Notes: generated from the letters alone by a model not told the origin. A stretch of DNA of 64,000 bases from Archivesica marissinica (GCA_014843695.1 CM026386.1:14989964-15053963); one strand, 5' to 3'; numbered from the stretch's first letter, positions 49,647 to 60,156 are shown. Numbers and translations: made by a program.

Positions 49647-49767
49647 AATGGTTAAATTAAACTTGTTATTTCACTTGTTGATAGTAGCGAAATAACACTT
49701 ATTGTTCCCAGACACAGCAGTTTGAAATGTCACCAATGTGAATGCTTTCAAACTCATTCCATCATGC

Positions 49768-50006
49768 AAAAAATCACTTTCCAGCATAAAATCACTTTCC
49801 AGCATAACATCACTTTCCTGCATAAAATCACTTTCCAGCATAAAATCACTTTCCAGCATAAAATCACTTTCCAGCATAAAATCACTTCCCTGCATAAAAT
49901 CACTTTCCTGCATAAAATCACTTTCCAGCATAAAATCACTCTGCATAAAATCACTTTCCTGCATAAAATCACTTTCCTGCATAAAATCACTTTCCAGCAT
50001 AAAATA
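49768..50006 (+). repeat. 18-bp minisatellite, about 13 units
   Basis: The unit is CATAAAATCACTTTCCAG (18 bp) with CTG and shortened variants. The 18-bp period keeps frames open on both strands; none resembles a known protein. Confidence 0.95.
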
Positions 50007-50092
50007 AACATATGATTTGTTCATTTATGTGAATAATCAGAATATAGATCGATCACACATGCACATTTAAAGTTGAACATTATCACCCGGGG

Positions 50093-50165
50093 TCTTCCTC
50101 CACCAATAATAGCTGGAGAGTCGCCATATAACCTAAGCTGTTGGTGCGGTTTTAAACCCAAAAAC
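50093..50165 (+). mobile_element. Fragment of the probable family E SINE
   Basis: CTTCCTCCACCAATAATAGC, GGAGAGTCGCC and CCTAAGCTGTTGGTG match the 3' block of the element at 33283-33540. Confidence 0.6.
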
Positions 50166-50252
50166 AAACAAATAAAACACTTCAGACACTACATGGAATG
50201 AAGTTCACGGAAACACTTTCCTAAATATCCTCCTATCCTCCCAGTCCATGAT

Positions 50253-52898
50253 CAGTATAAGCACATAAAGCCGGCAACTGTACAGTACACTACATAGTCG
50301 AAACATATTCGAAAATCCCCTTGACCGACTTACAGACGAACCATCTCTCTCAGTATAAGCACATAAAGCCGGCAACTGTACAGTACACTACATAGTCGAA
50401 ACATATTCGAAAATCCCCTTGACCGACTTACAAACGAACCATCTCTCTCAGTATAAGCACATAAAGCCGGCAACTGTACAGTACACTACATAGTCGAAAC
50501 ATATTCGAAAATCCCCTTGACCGACTTACAGACGAACCATCTCTCTCAGTATAAGCACATAAAGCCGGCAACTGTACAGTACACTACATAGTCGAAACAT
50601 ATTCGAAAATCCCCTTGACCGACTTACAGACGAACCATCTCTCTCAGTATAAGCACATAAAGCCGGCAACTGTACAGTACACTACATAGTCGAAACATAT
50701 TCGAAAATCCCCTTGACCGACTTACAGACGAACCATCTCTCTCAGTATAAGCACATAAAGCCGGCAACTGTACAGTACACTACATAGTCGAAACATATTC
50801 GAAAATCCCCTTGACCGACTTACAGACGAACCATCTCTCTCAGTATAAGCACATAAAGCCGGCAACTGTACAGTACACTACATAGTCGAAACATATTCGA
50901 AAATCCCCTTGACCGACTTACAGACGAACCATCTCTCTCAGTATAAGCACATAAAGCCGGCGACTGTACAGTACACTACATAGTCGAAACATATTCGAAA
51001 ATCCCCTTGACCGACTTACAGACGAACCATCTCTCTCAGTATAAGCACATAAAGCCGGCAACTGTACAGTACACTACATAGTCGAAACATATTCGAAAAT
51101 CCCCTTGACCGACTTACAAACGAACCATCTCTCTCAGTATAAGCACATAAAGCCGGCAACTGTACAGTACACTACATAGTCGAAACATATTCGAAAATCC
51201 CCTTGACCGACTTACAAACGAACCATCTCTCTCAGTATAAGCACATAAAGCCGGCAACTGTACAGTACACTACATAGTCGAAACATATTCGAAAATCCCC
51301 TTGACCGACTTACAAACGAACCATCTCTCTCAGTATAAGCACATAAAGCCGGCAACTGTACAGTACACTACATAGTCGAAACATATTTGAAAATCCCCTT
51401 GACCGACTTACAAACGAACCATCTCTCTCAGTATAAGCACATAAAGCCGGCAACTGTACAGTACACTACATAGTCGAAACATATTCGAAAATCCCCTTGA
51501 CCGACTTACAAACGAACCATCTCTCTCAGTATAAGCACATAAAGCCGGCAACTGTACAGTACACTACATAGTCGAAACATATTCGAAAATCCCCTTGACC
51601 GACTTACAGACGAACCATCTCTCTCAGTATAAGCACATAAAGCCGGCAACTGTACAGTACACTACATAGTCGAAACATATTCGAAAATCCCCTTGACCGA
51701 CTTACAGACGAACCATCTCTCTCAGTATAAGCACATAAAGCCGGCAACTGTACAGTACACTACATAGTCGAAACATATTCGAAAATCCCCTTGACCGACT
51801 TACAAACGAACCATCTCTCTCAGTATAAGCACATAAAGCCGGCAACTGTACAGTACACTACATAGTCGAAACATATTCGAAAATCCCCTTGACCGACTTA
51901 CAAACGAACCATCTCTCTCAGTATAAGCACATAAAGCCGGCAACTGTACAGTACACTACATAGTCGAAACATATTCGAAAATCCCCTTGACCGACTTACA
52001 AACGAACCATCTCTCTCAGTATAAGCACATAAAGCCGGCAACTGTACAGTACACTACATAGTCGAAACATATTTGAAAATCCCCTTGACCGACTTACAAA
52101 CGAACCATCTCTCTCAGTATAAGCACATAAAGCCGGCAACTGTACAGTACACTACATAGTCGAAACATATTCGAAAATCCCCTTGACCGACTTACAAACG
52201 AACCATCTCTCTCAGTATAAGCACATAAAGCCGGCAACTGTACAGTACACTACATAGTCGAAACATATTCGAAAATCCCCTTGACCGACTTACAAACGAA
52301 CCATCTCTCTCAGTATAAGCACATAAAGCCGGCAACTGTACAGTACACTACATAGTCGAAACATATTCGAAAATCCCCTTGACCGACTTACAAACGAACC
52401 ATCTCTCTCAGTATAAGCACATAAAGCCGGCAACTGTACAGTACACTACATAGTCGAAACATATTCGAAAATCCCCTTGACCGACTTACAGACGAACCAT
52501 CTCTCTCAGTATAAGCACATAAAGCCGGCAACTGTACAGTACACTACATAGTCGAAACATATTCGAAAATCCCCTTGACCGACTTACAGACGAACCATCT
52601 CTCTCAGTATAAGCACATAAAGCCGGCAACTGTACAGTACACTACATAGTCGAAACATATTCGAAAATCCCCTTGACCGACTTACAGACGAACCATCTCT
52701 CTCAGTATAAGCACATAAAGCCGGCAACTGTACAGTACACTACATAGTTAAAACATATTCGAAAATCCCCTTCACCGACTTACAAACGAACCATCTCTCT
52801 CATTATAAGCACATATAGCCGGCGACTGTACAGTACACTACATAGTTAAAACATATTCGAAAATCCCCCTCACCGACTTACAGACGAACCATCTCTCT
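50253..52898 (+). repeat. 98-bp satellite array, 27 units, very uniform
   Basis: CAGTATAAGCACATAAAGCC recurs every 98 bp from 50253 to 52703, followed by a diverged last unit at 52801 (CATTATAAGC); (52801-50253)/98 is exactly 26. Inner units are nearly identical, differing mainly at CAGACG/CAAACG and occasional CGAAA/TGAAA, while the last two units have several differences (AGTTAAAACA, CCTTCACCG). Uniform core and diverged edge indicate recent expansion or homogenisation. Confidence 0.97.
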
Positions 52899-53011
52899 CA
52901 TTGCTTAGACCAGAACTCTGCTCACCTCTGAGATACTCGAAAGTATAACTAGATTTAGCCTATGTCATAGTTCAGTGATCAGTGTACATTATCCGCATGC
53001 TTTCATTTCAG

Positions 53012-53053
53012 CCTCCCTACAGAGAACGTTCCATAGCTAAAAAAATTCTTCAG
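53012..53053 (+). CDS. ATP6V0A1: Candidate linker exon N of subunit a
   Basis: After a very good acceptor (TTTCATTTCAG) the frame reads PPYRERSIAKKILQ and would end in phase 0 at CAG followed by GTCAAC, a weak donor; without splicing it stops eight codons later. Basic residues suit the cytosolic linker after exon M. The linker is poorly conserved between species, so similarity cannot confirm it. Confidence 0.5.
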
Positions 53054-53210
53054 GTCAACATTACTGATAAGAGTTAAGGAGACATCATGTGATATTAACC
53101 TTCCGTCTTAAAGTCACTATGTTTAACATTCATAATGTAGCATAGGTTCAGTGTTGAATGAACCTTCACAGAGGTTTATAGAGCACCATAACGATGTACA
53201 TCCATGCTAT

Positions 53211-53703
53211 CCGGGCTCATTCTAGAGGGAGAATTGGGCGAACTAGTCGCCCTAGGGTGTGTGTTTTACATTTATTTATCGTCGCTACCGGTTACCCATA
53301 TGAGTAACGACGCCTCCTGAAGAGATTAGTCATTTTAGATTTTTGGAGGATAGGATACAGACAGACACCCATTCCAGAGTCTCCTCTGGTTCTTTTACAT
53401 GCACGGTGTACAGCACCGACACAAGACCTCGGTTTAAAGTCCCATCTGAAAGACTGTTAATTTTATTACAGTCAGAATGGGGGATCGAACCTACCATCCC
53501 TGGATTACCAGTCCAGCATGTTACCACTGGACTACAGATCCGTCTGTTCGCCCTAGGGACCCTGACTTCTGCCATTATAAAGCACTCCTTCTATTCAAAT
53601 GTTGTATTTAATGATCATAGCGTGTCCTTTAACCCTATTTTTTTTTAAATCGCTCGCTGTCTCACTTCTCCTAATAATGATTACATGTACCTAGAATGAA
53701 CGC
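53211..53703. mobile_element. MITE-like repeat, second copy, split by a SINE
   Basis: GGGCTCATTCTAGAGGG at the start and TACCTAGAATGAACG at the end match the element at 27178-27494, as do the interior words AGTCGCCCTAGGG and TATAAAGCACTCCTTCTATT. A family C SINE is inserted at 53258-53547. Confidence 0.65.
53258..53547 (-). mobile_element. SINE family C, near full length, with target duplication
   Basis: On the minus strand: head ACAGACGGATCTGTAGTCCA, B-box-like TTCGATCCC, body AACAGTCTTTCAGATGGGAC and tail CGACGATAAATAAATG. Direct repeats TCGCCCTAGGG at 53247-53257 and 53548-53558 flank it and belong to the host MITE-like repeat, which reads through once the insertion is removed. Confidence 0.93.
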
Positions 53704-53857
53704 TGTGTTATTATATAATCTATCAAATCTTTAGATTCGATTTTCTCGAAATGAACGAGATATATATATCGACTTTCTCGAATTAATACGACGAACGTTT
53801 GTATATGCATGCATCCCTATCATCTTGATGTTGTCATTGTTTGTTTCGTCCCGACAG

Positions 53858-53971
53858 CGGCCACATGCCTATATGTTAGTCGACGGTGATACCTTCCCGG
53901 ATAATCAGCTTCAAGAGGTCGTTCATCATGTTGATTTGGAAAATGATGATGACACCGATATAGAAGAAAAG
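53858..53971 (+). CDS. ATP6V0A1: Candidate linker exon O of subunit a
   Basis: Phase 0-0, 38 codons after CGTCCCGACAG: RPHAYMLVDGDTFPDNQLQE then an acidic end, HHVDLENDDDTDIEEK, at GTGATT. The length, phase and strong acidity fit the cytosolic linker between the fifth/sixth and seventh helices of subunit a, which has acidic stretches in animals. The donor is moderate and the sequence is not conserved enough for a family match. Confidence 0.72.
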
Positions 53972-54098
53972 GTGATTCTAACCAAGCCAGAAATAGAATG
54001 TGTACGCCCACGTTTGTTTTACTGTTATTTCCGTGTATTTTCCATATGCAATGAAAGTCGCATGTTCCATTCTTTTACAGAAATTCGAAATCAATTAG

Positions 54099-54339
54099 TT
54101 AACCCATTCAACACCAAGTAACTGACATGGACTGGTGCATAATATTTTTAGACCAATAAATCAATAATAAAATTACATTTGGACAAGTTCATTTATCAAA
54201 ATGGATAATTTTGTCTAAGAATAATAATATTACTATGAAAAAGTGCAGATCCAGATGAGCCGGCTCGTTACGAGCCGGCTCATCTGGATCTACACTTTTT
54301 GTAAGTCTATTTAGAGGTCTGTGGTGTTGAAAGGGTTAA
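54099..54339. mobile_element. TTAA MITE, copy 1
   Basis: Starts TTAACCCATTCAACACCAAG and ends TGGTGTTGAAAGGGTTAA, so the termini are inverted (CCC...GGG) and flanked by TTAA. Near the 3' end is a long perfect palindrome centred on GCTCGTTACGAGC, with arms reading AGATCCAGATGAGCCG and its complement. No coding capacity; about 241 bp. Confidence 0.88.
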
Positions 54340-54653
54340 TTTATGATTGGAAATTAAGACGATGTGCATTGTTATAGGAAAATACATCGGACACTACCTT
54401 GGATACAAAGCTGTTCAGAGCACATAAGTTTAGTACATAATTTTGAAATCGATCTCGGATTAGTTGTCACTAATTCAGAATTTCAGCAGTGATTCTCGGT
54501 TAAAGAACGAGATGAGGTCAACTAGGTGGGCTTTGACAAAACTGCAATCCTATCTCGATTTTAGTTATTCGTTAATTGAGAATTTCAGAGGTGAAGGTCA
54601 TGGTGAAGGTCAGCTGGGTGCACCAAACTATTTTGTTTACTGCTTTATTTAAT
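54340..54653 (+). other. Intron O-P spacer, no recognised feature
   Basis: About 310 bp with no coding match or known element. Confidence 0.55.
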
Positions 54654-54884
54654 GGAAGTCGTGATAGCGCAGTGGTAGTGCGTTTGCTTCAGGTGCGAAA
54701 GGTCCGGAGTTCGAGCCCCGCTGGAGCCATTACGATTGTGCCCTTAGACAAAGCATTTAAATTCCACGTTGCCGCCTCTCTCCCTCATGACGATTGATTC
54801 CATCAGGAATGAGGTCTCGCAAATGATTAATATAAGTTGTAGGAACTTGTTTCGCAATCGAGCTAAAATAAATTTGTATAAACT
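54654..54884 (+). mobile_element. SINE family D, near full length
   Basis: Head GGAAGTCGTGATAGCGCAGT with GGTAGTGCG (A-box region), GAGTTCGAGCCCC (B-box region), then TCCATCAGGAATGAGGTCTC and the tail GATTAATATAAGTTGTAGGA, TTTCGCAATCGAGC, AAATAAATTTGTATAAAC. Confidence 0.9.
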
Positions 54885-55025
54885 AATTATTTATACATGT
54901 CAAAAAACACCTGATTTAGTGTTCCTTGATCGATGTTATATGTGCTTTGAACAGTTTGAGGTTGTAATTTGTCTGCTTACAAAGGGAGCTAACTCATATA
55001 TTACTATCCACCTTGCTTGCCGCAG

Positions 55026-55124
55026 TTGTCTGTGAACAGTGGAGACCTGGTAAACTCCGATCACGAGGGCTTCCAGCGTGGGGACGGGGAAATTGAGGCG
55101 CAAGTCGGCCCCAAGGTTCAGGAG
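55026..55124 (+). CDS. ATP6V0A1: Candidate linker exon P of subunit a
   Basis: Phase 0-0, 33 codons after CTTGCTTGCCGCAG: LSVNSGDLVNSDHEGFQRG then DGEIEAQVGPKVQE, ending at GTAGTG. The frame would otherwise stop ten codons later. A hydrophilic, acidic Gly/Ser-rich peptide suits the variable cytosolic linker just before the FDF/FDI segment that starts exon Q. Good acceptor, acceptable donor. Confidence 0.75.
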
Positions 55125-55255
55125 GTAGTGGAAGAATGTTGTAACACTGTAGTGATTGTCTAGCTGTTTGCATTTGACATGTATGAGTCAGTCTTGCATT
55201 GATATATATATTTGTAATTTCTTCTTTTTATTATTGTTGTGATGTAATATCTCTC

Positions 55256-55488
55256 TTAACCCATTCATCCCCAAGTAACTGAAATGGACTGGTCCATGAT
55301 ATTTTTAGATCAATAAATTAATAAGAAAATTACATTTGGACTAGTTCATTTATCAAAATGGGTAATTTTGGTCTAAAAATAGTAATATTACTGGCAAAAA
55401 GTGAAGATCCTGATGAGACGGCTCGTGCTCATCTGGATCTACACTTTTTGTAAGCCTATTTAGAGGCCTGTGGTGTTGAAAGGGTTAA
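55256..55488. mobile_element. TTAA MITE, copy 2
   Basis: Starts TTAACCCATTCATCCCCAAG and ends TGGTGTTGAAAGGGTTAA. The internal palindrome is shortened (GACGGCTCGTGCTCATC), so one arm has lost about 8 bp compared with copies 1, 3 and 4. Confidence 0.86.
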
Positions 55489-55659
55489 TTACAAAAAAGA
55501 ATGTAAACGTTATATTTCTGAAATACATGACGAGTATTGTTGTTTTATATGGCATAATTTTGGACTGAGGGTACCAACTCGATTTTCGTATGAAATTTGT
55601 ATTGAAAAGCTGCATAAACATTCAATGAATAGTATTTGTAGCTATTTCAGTAGACTGAT

Positions 55660-55925
55660 GTGTGTGTTTTACGTTTATTTATCGTCGCTAACGGTTGCCC
55701 ATATGATCATTTTAGATTTTTGGAGGCTAGTGCAATGATAGACAGACACCCATTCCAGAGTCTCCTCTTGTTCTCTGGTTCTTTTACATGCACAGTGTAA
55801 AGCACCAACACGAGACCTTGGTTTAAAGTCCCATCTGAAAGACTGTTAATTTTATTATGGTCAGACAGGGGATCGAACCTGTGATCCCTGGATTACCAGT
55901 CCAACGTGATAACCACTGGACTAAT
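55660..55925 (-). mobile_element. SINE family C (internal deletion)
   Basis: On the minus strand, head with CCAGTGGTTATCACGTTGGA and GGTTCGATCCCC, body AACAGTCTTTCAGATGGGAC and tail CGACGATAAATAAACG. The GAGCGACGCCTCC block near the tail is missing and TTGTTCTC is duplicated. Confidence 0.88.
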
Positions 55926-55936
55926 ACTGGCTGTGA

Positions 55937-56032
55937 CGAATAATAAGTGCTTACTGTAATAAACGAATGATCTGTGACTTGGATACTCAACTGTTGCATT
56001 GTGTTCTCTATGCTTCCTATCTATTTTATCTG
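55937..56032 (+). repeat. 96-bp direct repeat, copy 1
   Basis: AATAAGTGCTTACTGTAATA, CGAATGATCTGTGACTTGGA and TGTTGCATTGTGTTCTCTA also occur at 59146-59241. The two copies lie next to family C SINEs about 3.2 kb apart and differ at a few bases. Confidence 0.85.
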
Positions 56033-56040
56033 TTGAGAGT

Positions 56041-56330
56041 TACAGACGGATCTGTAGTCCAGTGGTAACACGCTGGACTGGTAATTCAGGGATCGCAGGT
56101 TTGATCCCCCGTCTGACCCTAATAAAATTAACAGTCTTTCAGATGGGACGTTAAACCGAGGTCTTGTGTCGGTGCTGTACATTGTGCACGTAAAAGAACC
56201 AGAGGAGAGTCTGGAATGGGTCTCTGTCTGTATCATTGCACTATCCTCCAAACACCTAAAATGACTAATCATTCAGAAGGCATCGCTCATATGGGCAACC
56301 GGTAGCGACGATAAATAAACGTAAAAACAC
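56041..56330 (+). mobile_element. SINE family C, full length
   Basis: Head TACAGACGGATCTGTAGTCC, GGTAACACGCTGG (A-box region), GGTTTGATCCCCC (B-box with one change), body AACAGTCTTTCAGATGGGAC, and tail GGTAGCGACGATAAATAAAC followed by GTAAAAACAC. Confidence 0.92.
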
Positions 56331-57164
56331 ATGTCGAGAGCTGGTACCCCGAGGCTAGTTCAACCTTTCTCGGTCAATAATTCCATATTGCATGTCAGAT
56401 TGAAGTACTAGACGCATGATGACTAGAACTGTTATCATTCTAAAGCTAGTTCTATAATGGTAAAAATGAAAACATGGATTTCCGCTAGAATCATTTTTGG
56501 ATAATGGTCGTTCGGCCAAACCAATCATATTCATACATACTGAAACAATAAGCAGGCATTACATTCTTAGTCTGTTGTTATACTAATGTTATTAATGCTC
56601 TCATTTACTTTTTCATGTTTACAAAAAACATTTCCGAACACTTCATAGCATTGGAAATACTAATGAGGAGTTGTGGACTGTGTGGAAATATTTTTAAAAC
56701 ATTTTTAATGAAAATATTTTGTGCAAATGTTGGTTTTAGGTGTATTTTATATAACACAGTGAACTTGTACGACTACAGATCAAGAATTCAGGGCTTCTAA
56801 ATATGTCGGGTTTTCCATTCTGGATCTCTTCTTTGCTCATACATGTCAAATTTGTTGTTTGTTTTGTGATGTGAAGCAAATATTTTATACACATTTTTTT
56901 TTTCATGGTCGAAATCCAGGGCCGAGTCGAACAAGCAAGGCAAAGTTCTGTACAGTGATCTGTTTCTGCGTGTTATATTTTTATATTTTCATGGGAACAA
57001 ATTCAATTCTGGACAACCTTTTATGAATGTATACGTTTTTATCGTATTTCGTTTGGTGTTAATTATATTAGTATGACGACACCACAACTTGCATGCTAAG
57101 AAACATAATTATGCAGAATATGGGTTAACGTGCTCGCTGTATATGGGCGGCATTATAACCGGTT
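56331..57164 (+). other. Intron P-Q spacer, no recognised feature
   Basis: About 830 bp of AT-rich intron; small open frames look random and match no family I know. Confidence 0.55.
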
Positions 57165-57410
57165 TGAGCGCCGACTACAAATCCAGGGATCGTGATTTCG
57201 ATCCCACCATCGTAATATTAACGGTCTCTCGTATAATAACTGACGTTCCTTGTATCGGTGTTATGAATATGTACAAGCGATGGTTCTCCAACTGGGGTTT
57301 TTCTGTATTTTACGCTATCCTATCCCATCATATCCCCCAAAATATACAATATCCAGTATACTTCTGGATGAATTACCCTAGAATAACCAGGGGGTCGTGA
57401 TAAATAAACG
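57165..57410 (+). mobile_element. Possible degraded tRNA-derived SINE
   Basis: GAGCGCCGACTACAAATCC and GATTTCGATCCC are spaced like A and B boxes, and the 3' end GTGATAAATAAACGCC resembles the family C tail (GACGATAAATAAACG). The middle matches none of the other copies in the window. Confidence 0.35.
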
Positions 57411-57416
57411 CCCTAG

Positions 57417-57500
57417 GAGATAAGCTTTAAGCTTTCGATTAAATCCATTTTCATTCTGTATACAATAGATATGTACTGTACATTATGAATGAATAAATAT
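57417..57500 (+). repeat. Fragment of the element at 43160
   Basis: AGCTTTAAGCTTTCGATTAA, ATCCATTTTCATTCTGTATA and CAATAGATATGTACTGTACA match 43228-43313 closely. Confidence 0.75.
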
Positions 57501-57750
57501 GCTGTCCGATTAGCGCAGTGGTTAGTGCCCTCGCTTCTCACCAATGCAACCCGGGTTCGATCCTTGAACCAGGAAGTATGTGAGATAGTACGATGGTTGC
57601 CAGATCGGACAGGTTGGTTTTCTCCGGTTACTCCGGTTTCCTCCCACACGAATGACCACATTTACGCTTTCATCTGCGCCAACGAGAGTGATTAATATAA
57701 GTTGCTAAAACTAGCTTCGCAATCGTTTAAATCAATAAATATGTTTAAAC
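57501..57750 (+). mobile_element. SINE family A, full length
   Basis: The clearest head in the window: GCTGTCCGATTAGCGCAGTG, GGTTAGTGCCCTCG, and B-box GGGTTCGATCC. Body and tail as in the other copies, with small changes near the end (ATCGTTTAAATCAATAAA). Confidence 0.92.
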
Positions 57751-57868
57751 CAAATAAACGCCTAATACTGGTAATCAGAATCTGCTCATCTGGCATTAGA
57801 TGTGCAGGAGACTCGACAGCTGGGGTTTCTCCGACCACCCTGGCTGGCTTCCATTCCATACAATCTGA

Positions 57869-58109
57869 TTAACCCATTCAACACCAAGTAACTCACATGG
57901 ACTGGTCCATGATATTCATAAACCAATAAATGAATCAGAAAATCACATTTGGACAAGTTCATTTATCAAAATGGGTAATTATGTCTAAAAATAGTCATAT
58001 CACTGGCAAAAAGTGCAGATCCTGATGAGACGGCTCGTCACGAGCCGGCTCATCTGGATCTACACTTTTTGTAAGCCTATTTAGAGGTCTGTGGTGTTGA
58101 AAGGGTTAA
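57869..58109. mobile_element. TTAA MITE, copy 3
   Basis: TTAACCCATTCAACACCAAG to TGGTGTTGAAAGGGTTAA, 241 bp, with the palindrome centred on GCTCGTCACGAGC. Same size and orientation as copy 1. Confidence 0.88.
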
Positions 58110-58626
58110 AGAGTAACTAATCTTAGTTTGCTAGGATTTACTTCTGCATTGTTGGGCTGGAATGTATATGCATAATATTTCTATATTGTTTGTTATAGCA
58201 CTAAAGTTGATTTATAGTATGCACACAATCTGATCTCGTAGCTTTGCTTATAGTCGCCCCCGCCGAGGCATGTGGGTGACTGGTTTCTCTAAGTAGTTTA
58301 TGTTGTATCTTGATAAATTTTGGCTTGAGAAAATTATTTTACGGTGCGTATACACCAGAACTACGTTTTTCACCGATTTTCGTGCCAAAAAGTGGGTGCA
58401 CGTTATACATGATAGCGCGGTATACATAGTAAATTACGGTAATTTCTTATGTAGACATCCTGATGAGGCTTCTTCTTCCTCTGTCCAGGGTGGTCAGTCC
58501 TACGAGTGTGTTTCTCTTTTGAAAAAGGGTCCTTTGTAGGGCCACACTCCCCCGCTGTTAATCATTCCGCAGCAGCTCATAAACGGATCTGACAGTTACG
58601 TGCTACTGTCGCACAAAATCTGTCGC
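58110..58626 (+). other. Intron P-Q spacer, no recognised feature
   Basis: About 520 bp of intron with no coding match or confident element. Confidence 0.55.
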
Positions 58627-59078
58627 ATTTGAGTGTGTTTTACGTTTATTTATCGTCACTACCGGTTGCACATATGAGCGACGCCTCCTGAAGAGATTAG
58701 TCATATTAGATTTTTGGAGGATAGTGCAATGATACAGACCACTGTAACCTATCATCACTGATGGTCACGGGTTCGAGCCCCGCTCAGACCACGTCTCATT
58801 TATATGAAAAAATTGGCAGTTTCTTACGGAGGTTGGTGCACCCAAGTACTGGTTAACTGCTGGAGCCTGCTCAGGAAAGGTGTTGTTAGGTAAACTGCCC
58901 GCCGGCGATATAGCCCAAAAATGGTGCTGATGCAGGCGTAAAACCCGAACTATAACATAAAATATAACATAACAGACAGAGACCCATTCCAGAGTCTCCT
59001 CTGGTTCTTTTACGTGCACGGTGTAAAGCACCGACACGAGACCTCGGTTTAAAGTCCCATCTGAAAGACTGTTAAATT
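58627..59078 (-). mobile_element. SINE family C, interrupted by a family B SINE
   Basis: The tail-side part (GTGTGTTTTACGTTTATTTA, GCGACGCCTCCTGAAGAG, GGAGGATAGTGCAATGATAC) lies at 58627-58734, and the body part (CAGAGTCTCCTCTGGTTCTT to CATCTGAAAGACTGTTAAAT) at about 58976-59078. The tRNA-like head is missing. The break falls where uninterrupted copies read GATACAGACAGACACCC. Confidence 0.88.
58735..58972 (+). mobile_element. SINE family B nested inside family C
   Basis: Starts at CCACTGTAACCTATCATCAC, keeps the B-box and whole body, and ends in an ATAACATAAAATATAACATA tail. A short ACAGA lies on both sides. Family B therefore moved after this family C copy was in place. Confidence 0.9.
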
Positions 59079-59145
59079 TGAACTTAGGGATGTTTTTGTA
59101 TGCACTGTTCTACGAATAATTGAAATTATTAATACTCGAGGTGAT

Positions 59146-59241
59146 GAATAGTAAGTGCTTACTGTAATAAACGAATGATCTGTGACTTGGATACTCAACT
59201 GTTGCATTGTGTTCTCTACGCTTCCTATCTATTTGATCTAT
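59146..59241 (+). repeat. 96-bp direct repeat, copy 2
   Basis: Second copy of 55937-56032 with a few substitutions (TAGTAAGTGC, CTCTACGCTTCC). Confidence 0.85.
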
Positions 59242-59303
59242 TATTCTGTCAGACAATTGCAGTATGTTAATTAAAAGCAACACAAATGTTTCTTGGAGCA
59301 TTT

Positions 59304-59524
59304 GTTTATACAAATTTATTTTAGCTCGATTGCGAAACAAGTTCTTACAACTTATATTAATCACTCTCGAGATGGAATCAATTGCCACGAGGGAGAAAGA
59401 AGAGGCAACGTTGAAATTTAAATGCCTTGCCTAAGGACACAATCGGAACGGTTCCAACGGGGTTCGAACTCCGGGTCTTTCGCACCTGAAGCAATCGCTC
59501 TACCACTGCACTATCATGACTTCC
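59304..59524 (-). mobile_element. SINE family D
   Basis: On the minus strand, head GGAAGTCATGATAGTGCAGT, B-box-like GAGTTCGAACCCC, and the tail with ATTAATATAAGTTGTAAGAA and AAATAAATTTGTATAAAC. The CATCAGGAATGAGGTCTC block is partly deleted. Confidence 0.88.
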
Positions 59525-59700
59525 ACAATCTAATCTAAGCCTATTGTTACATAGAGAAAGAGATTTAATTTCTTTAAATTAATTGCTTCATTTCCATCCC
59601 TTCTTATTGAATTTGATTTAGTAGAAAATCCCTAAATTTGTTATTTAAAAAAAAAGTGTTTATTTATTTATTACATCAAAGGATTTCATGAATCTTCATA

Positions 59701-59931
59701 GTTTATACAAATTTCTTTTAGCTAGATTACGAAACAAGTTTTTACAACATTAGATTAGTCGGTCTCGAGACCTCATTCCTTGTGGAATCCGTCACTGTGA
59801 GGGAGAGAGAAGCAATGTGAATTTAAGTGTCTTGCCCCGGACATCATCACCGTGGTTCTGGTGGGGTTTGAAATCCCTACCTCGCCGCGGTTACAAAGCG
59901 ACCGCTGAATACACTACACCGCGGAGGCTCT
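59701..59931 (-). mobile_element. SINE family D, diverged
   Basis: The tail (GTTTATACAAATTTCTTTTA on the + strand), the GAGACCTCATTCCTTGTGGA block and GGGTTTGAAATCCC in the B-box position are recognisable, but the head (CGCGGTGTAGTGTATTCAGC on the minus strand) differs from other family D copies. It may be a sister subfamily with another tRNA-like head. Confidence 0.75.
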
Positions 59932-60156
59932 GAGGAATCTTTATAAAAAAATGTCAGCATACATGCTGGGAACAGATGTCGATGTATTTTGTCTTCCGTC
60001 AAATAGATGTACAGATTTGTTATCACCGTTGAGCATTGTCGTACCTTCCAGATGTTCTCAATGTTCATTGTGTTAATCTTTTATTTATTTGCATGTACTT
60101 CTATCTGCGGACAAACTCAAAGTTACCATCTCTCATATATATATATACATGTATGC

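Noticed and set aside
49671..50024. Short open frames in four phases over the 18-bp array
   Set aside because: Period-18 artefacts.
53054..53080. End of the gene at the in-frame TAA after the weak exon N donor
   Set aside because: Exon Q, the most conserved part of the protein, follows downstream in the right phase, so the gene does not end here; exon N may however be a minor or spurious exon.
57089..57400. 103-codon open frame
   Set aside because: Overlaps a possible degraded SINE and matches no family; composition is intron-like.
32121..57661. Recurring open frames with the peptide word EETGVPGENPP and similar
   Set aside because: Antisense translations of SINE family A copies.
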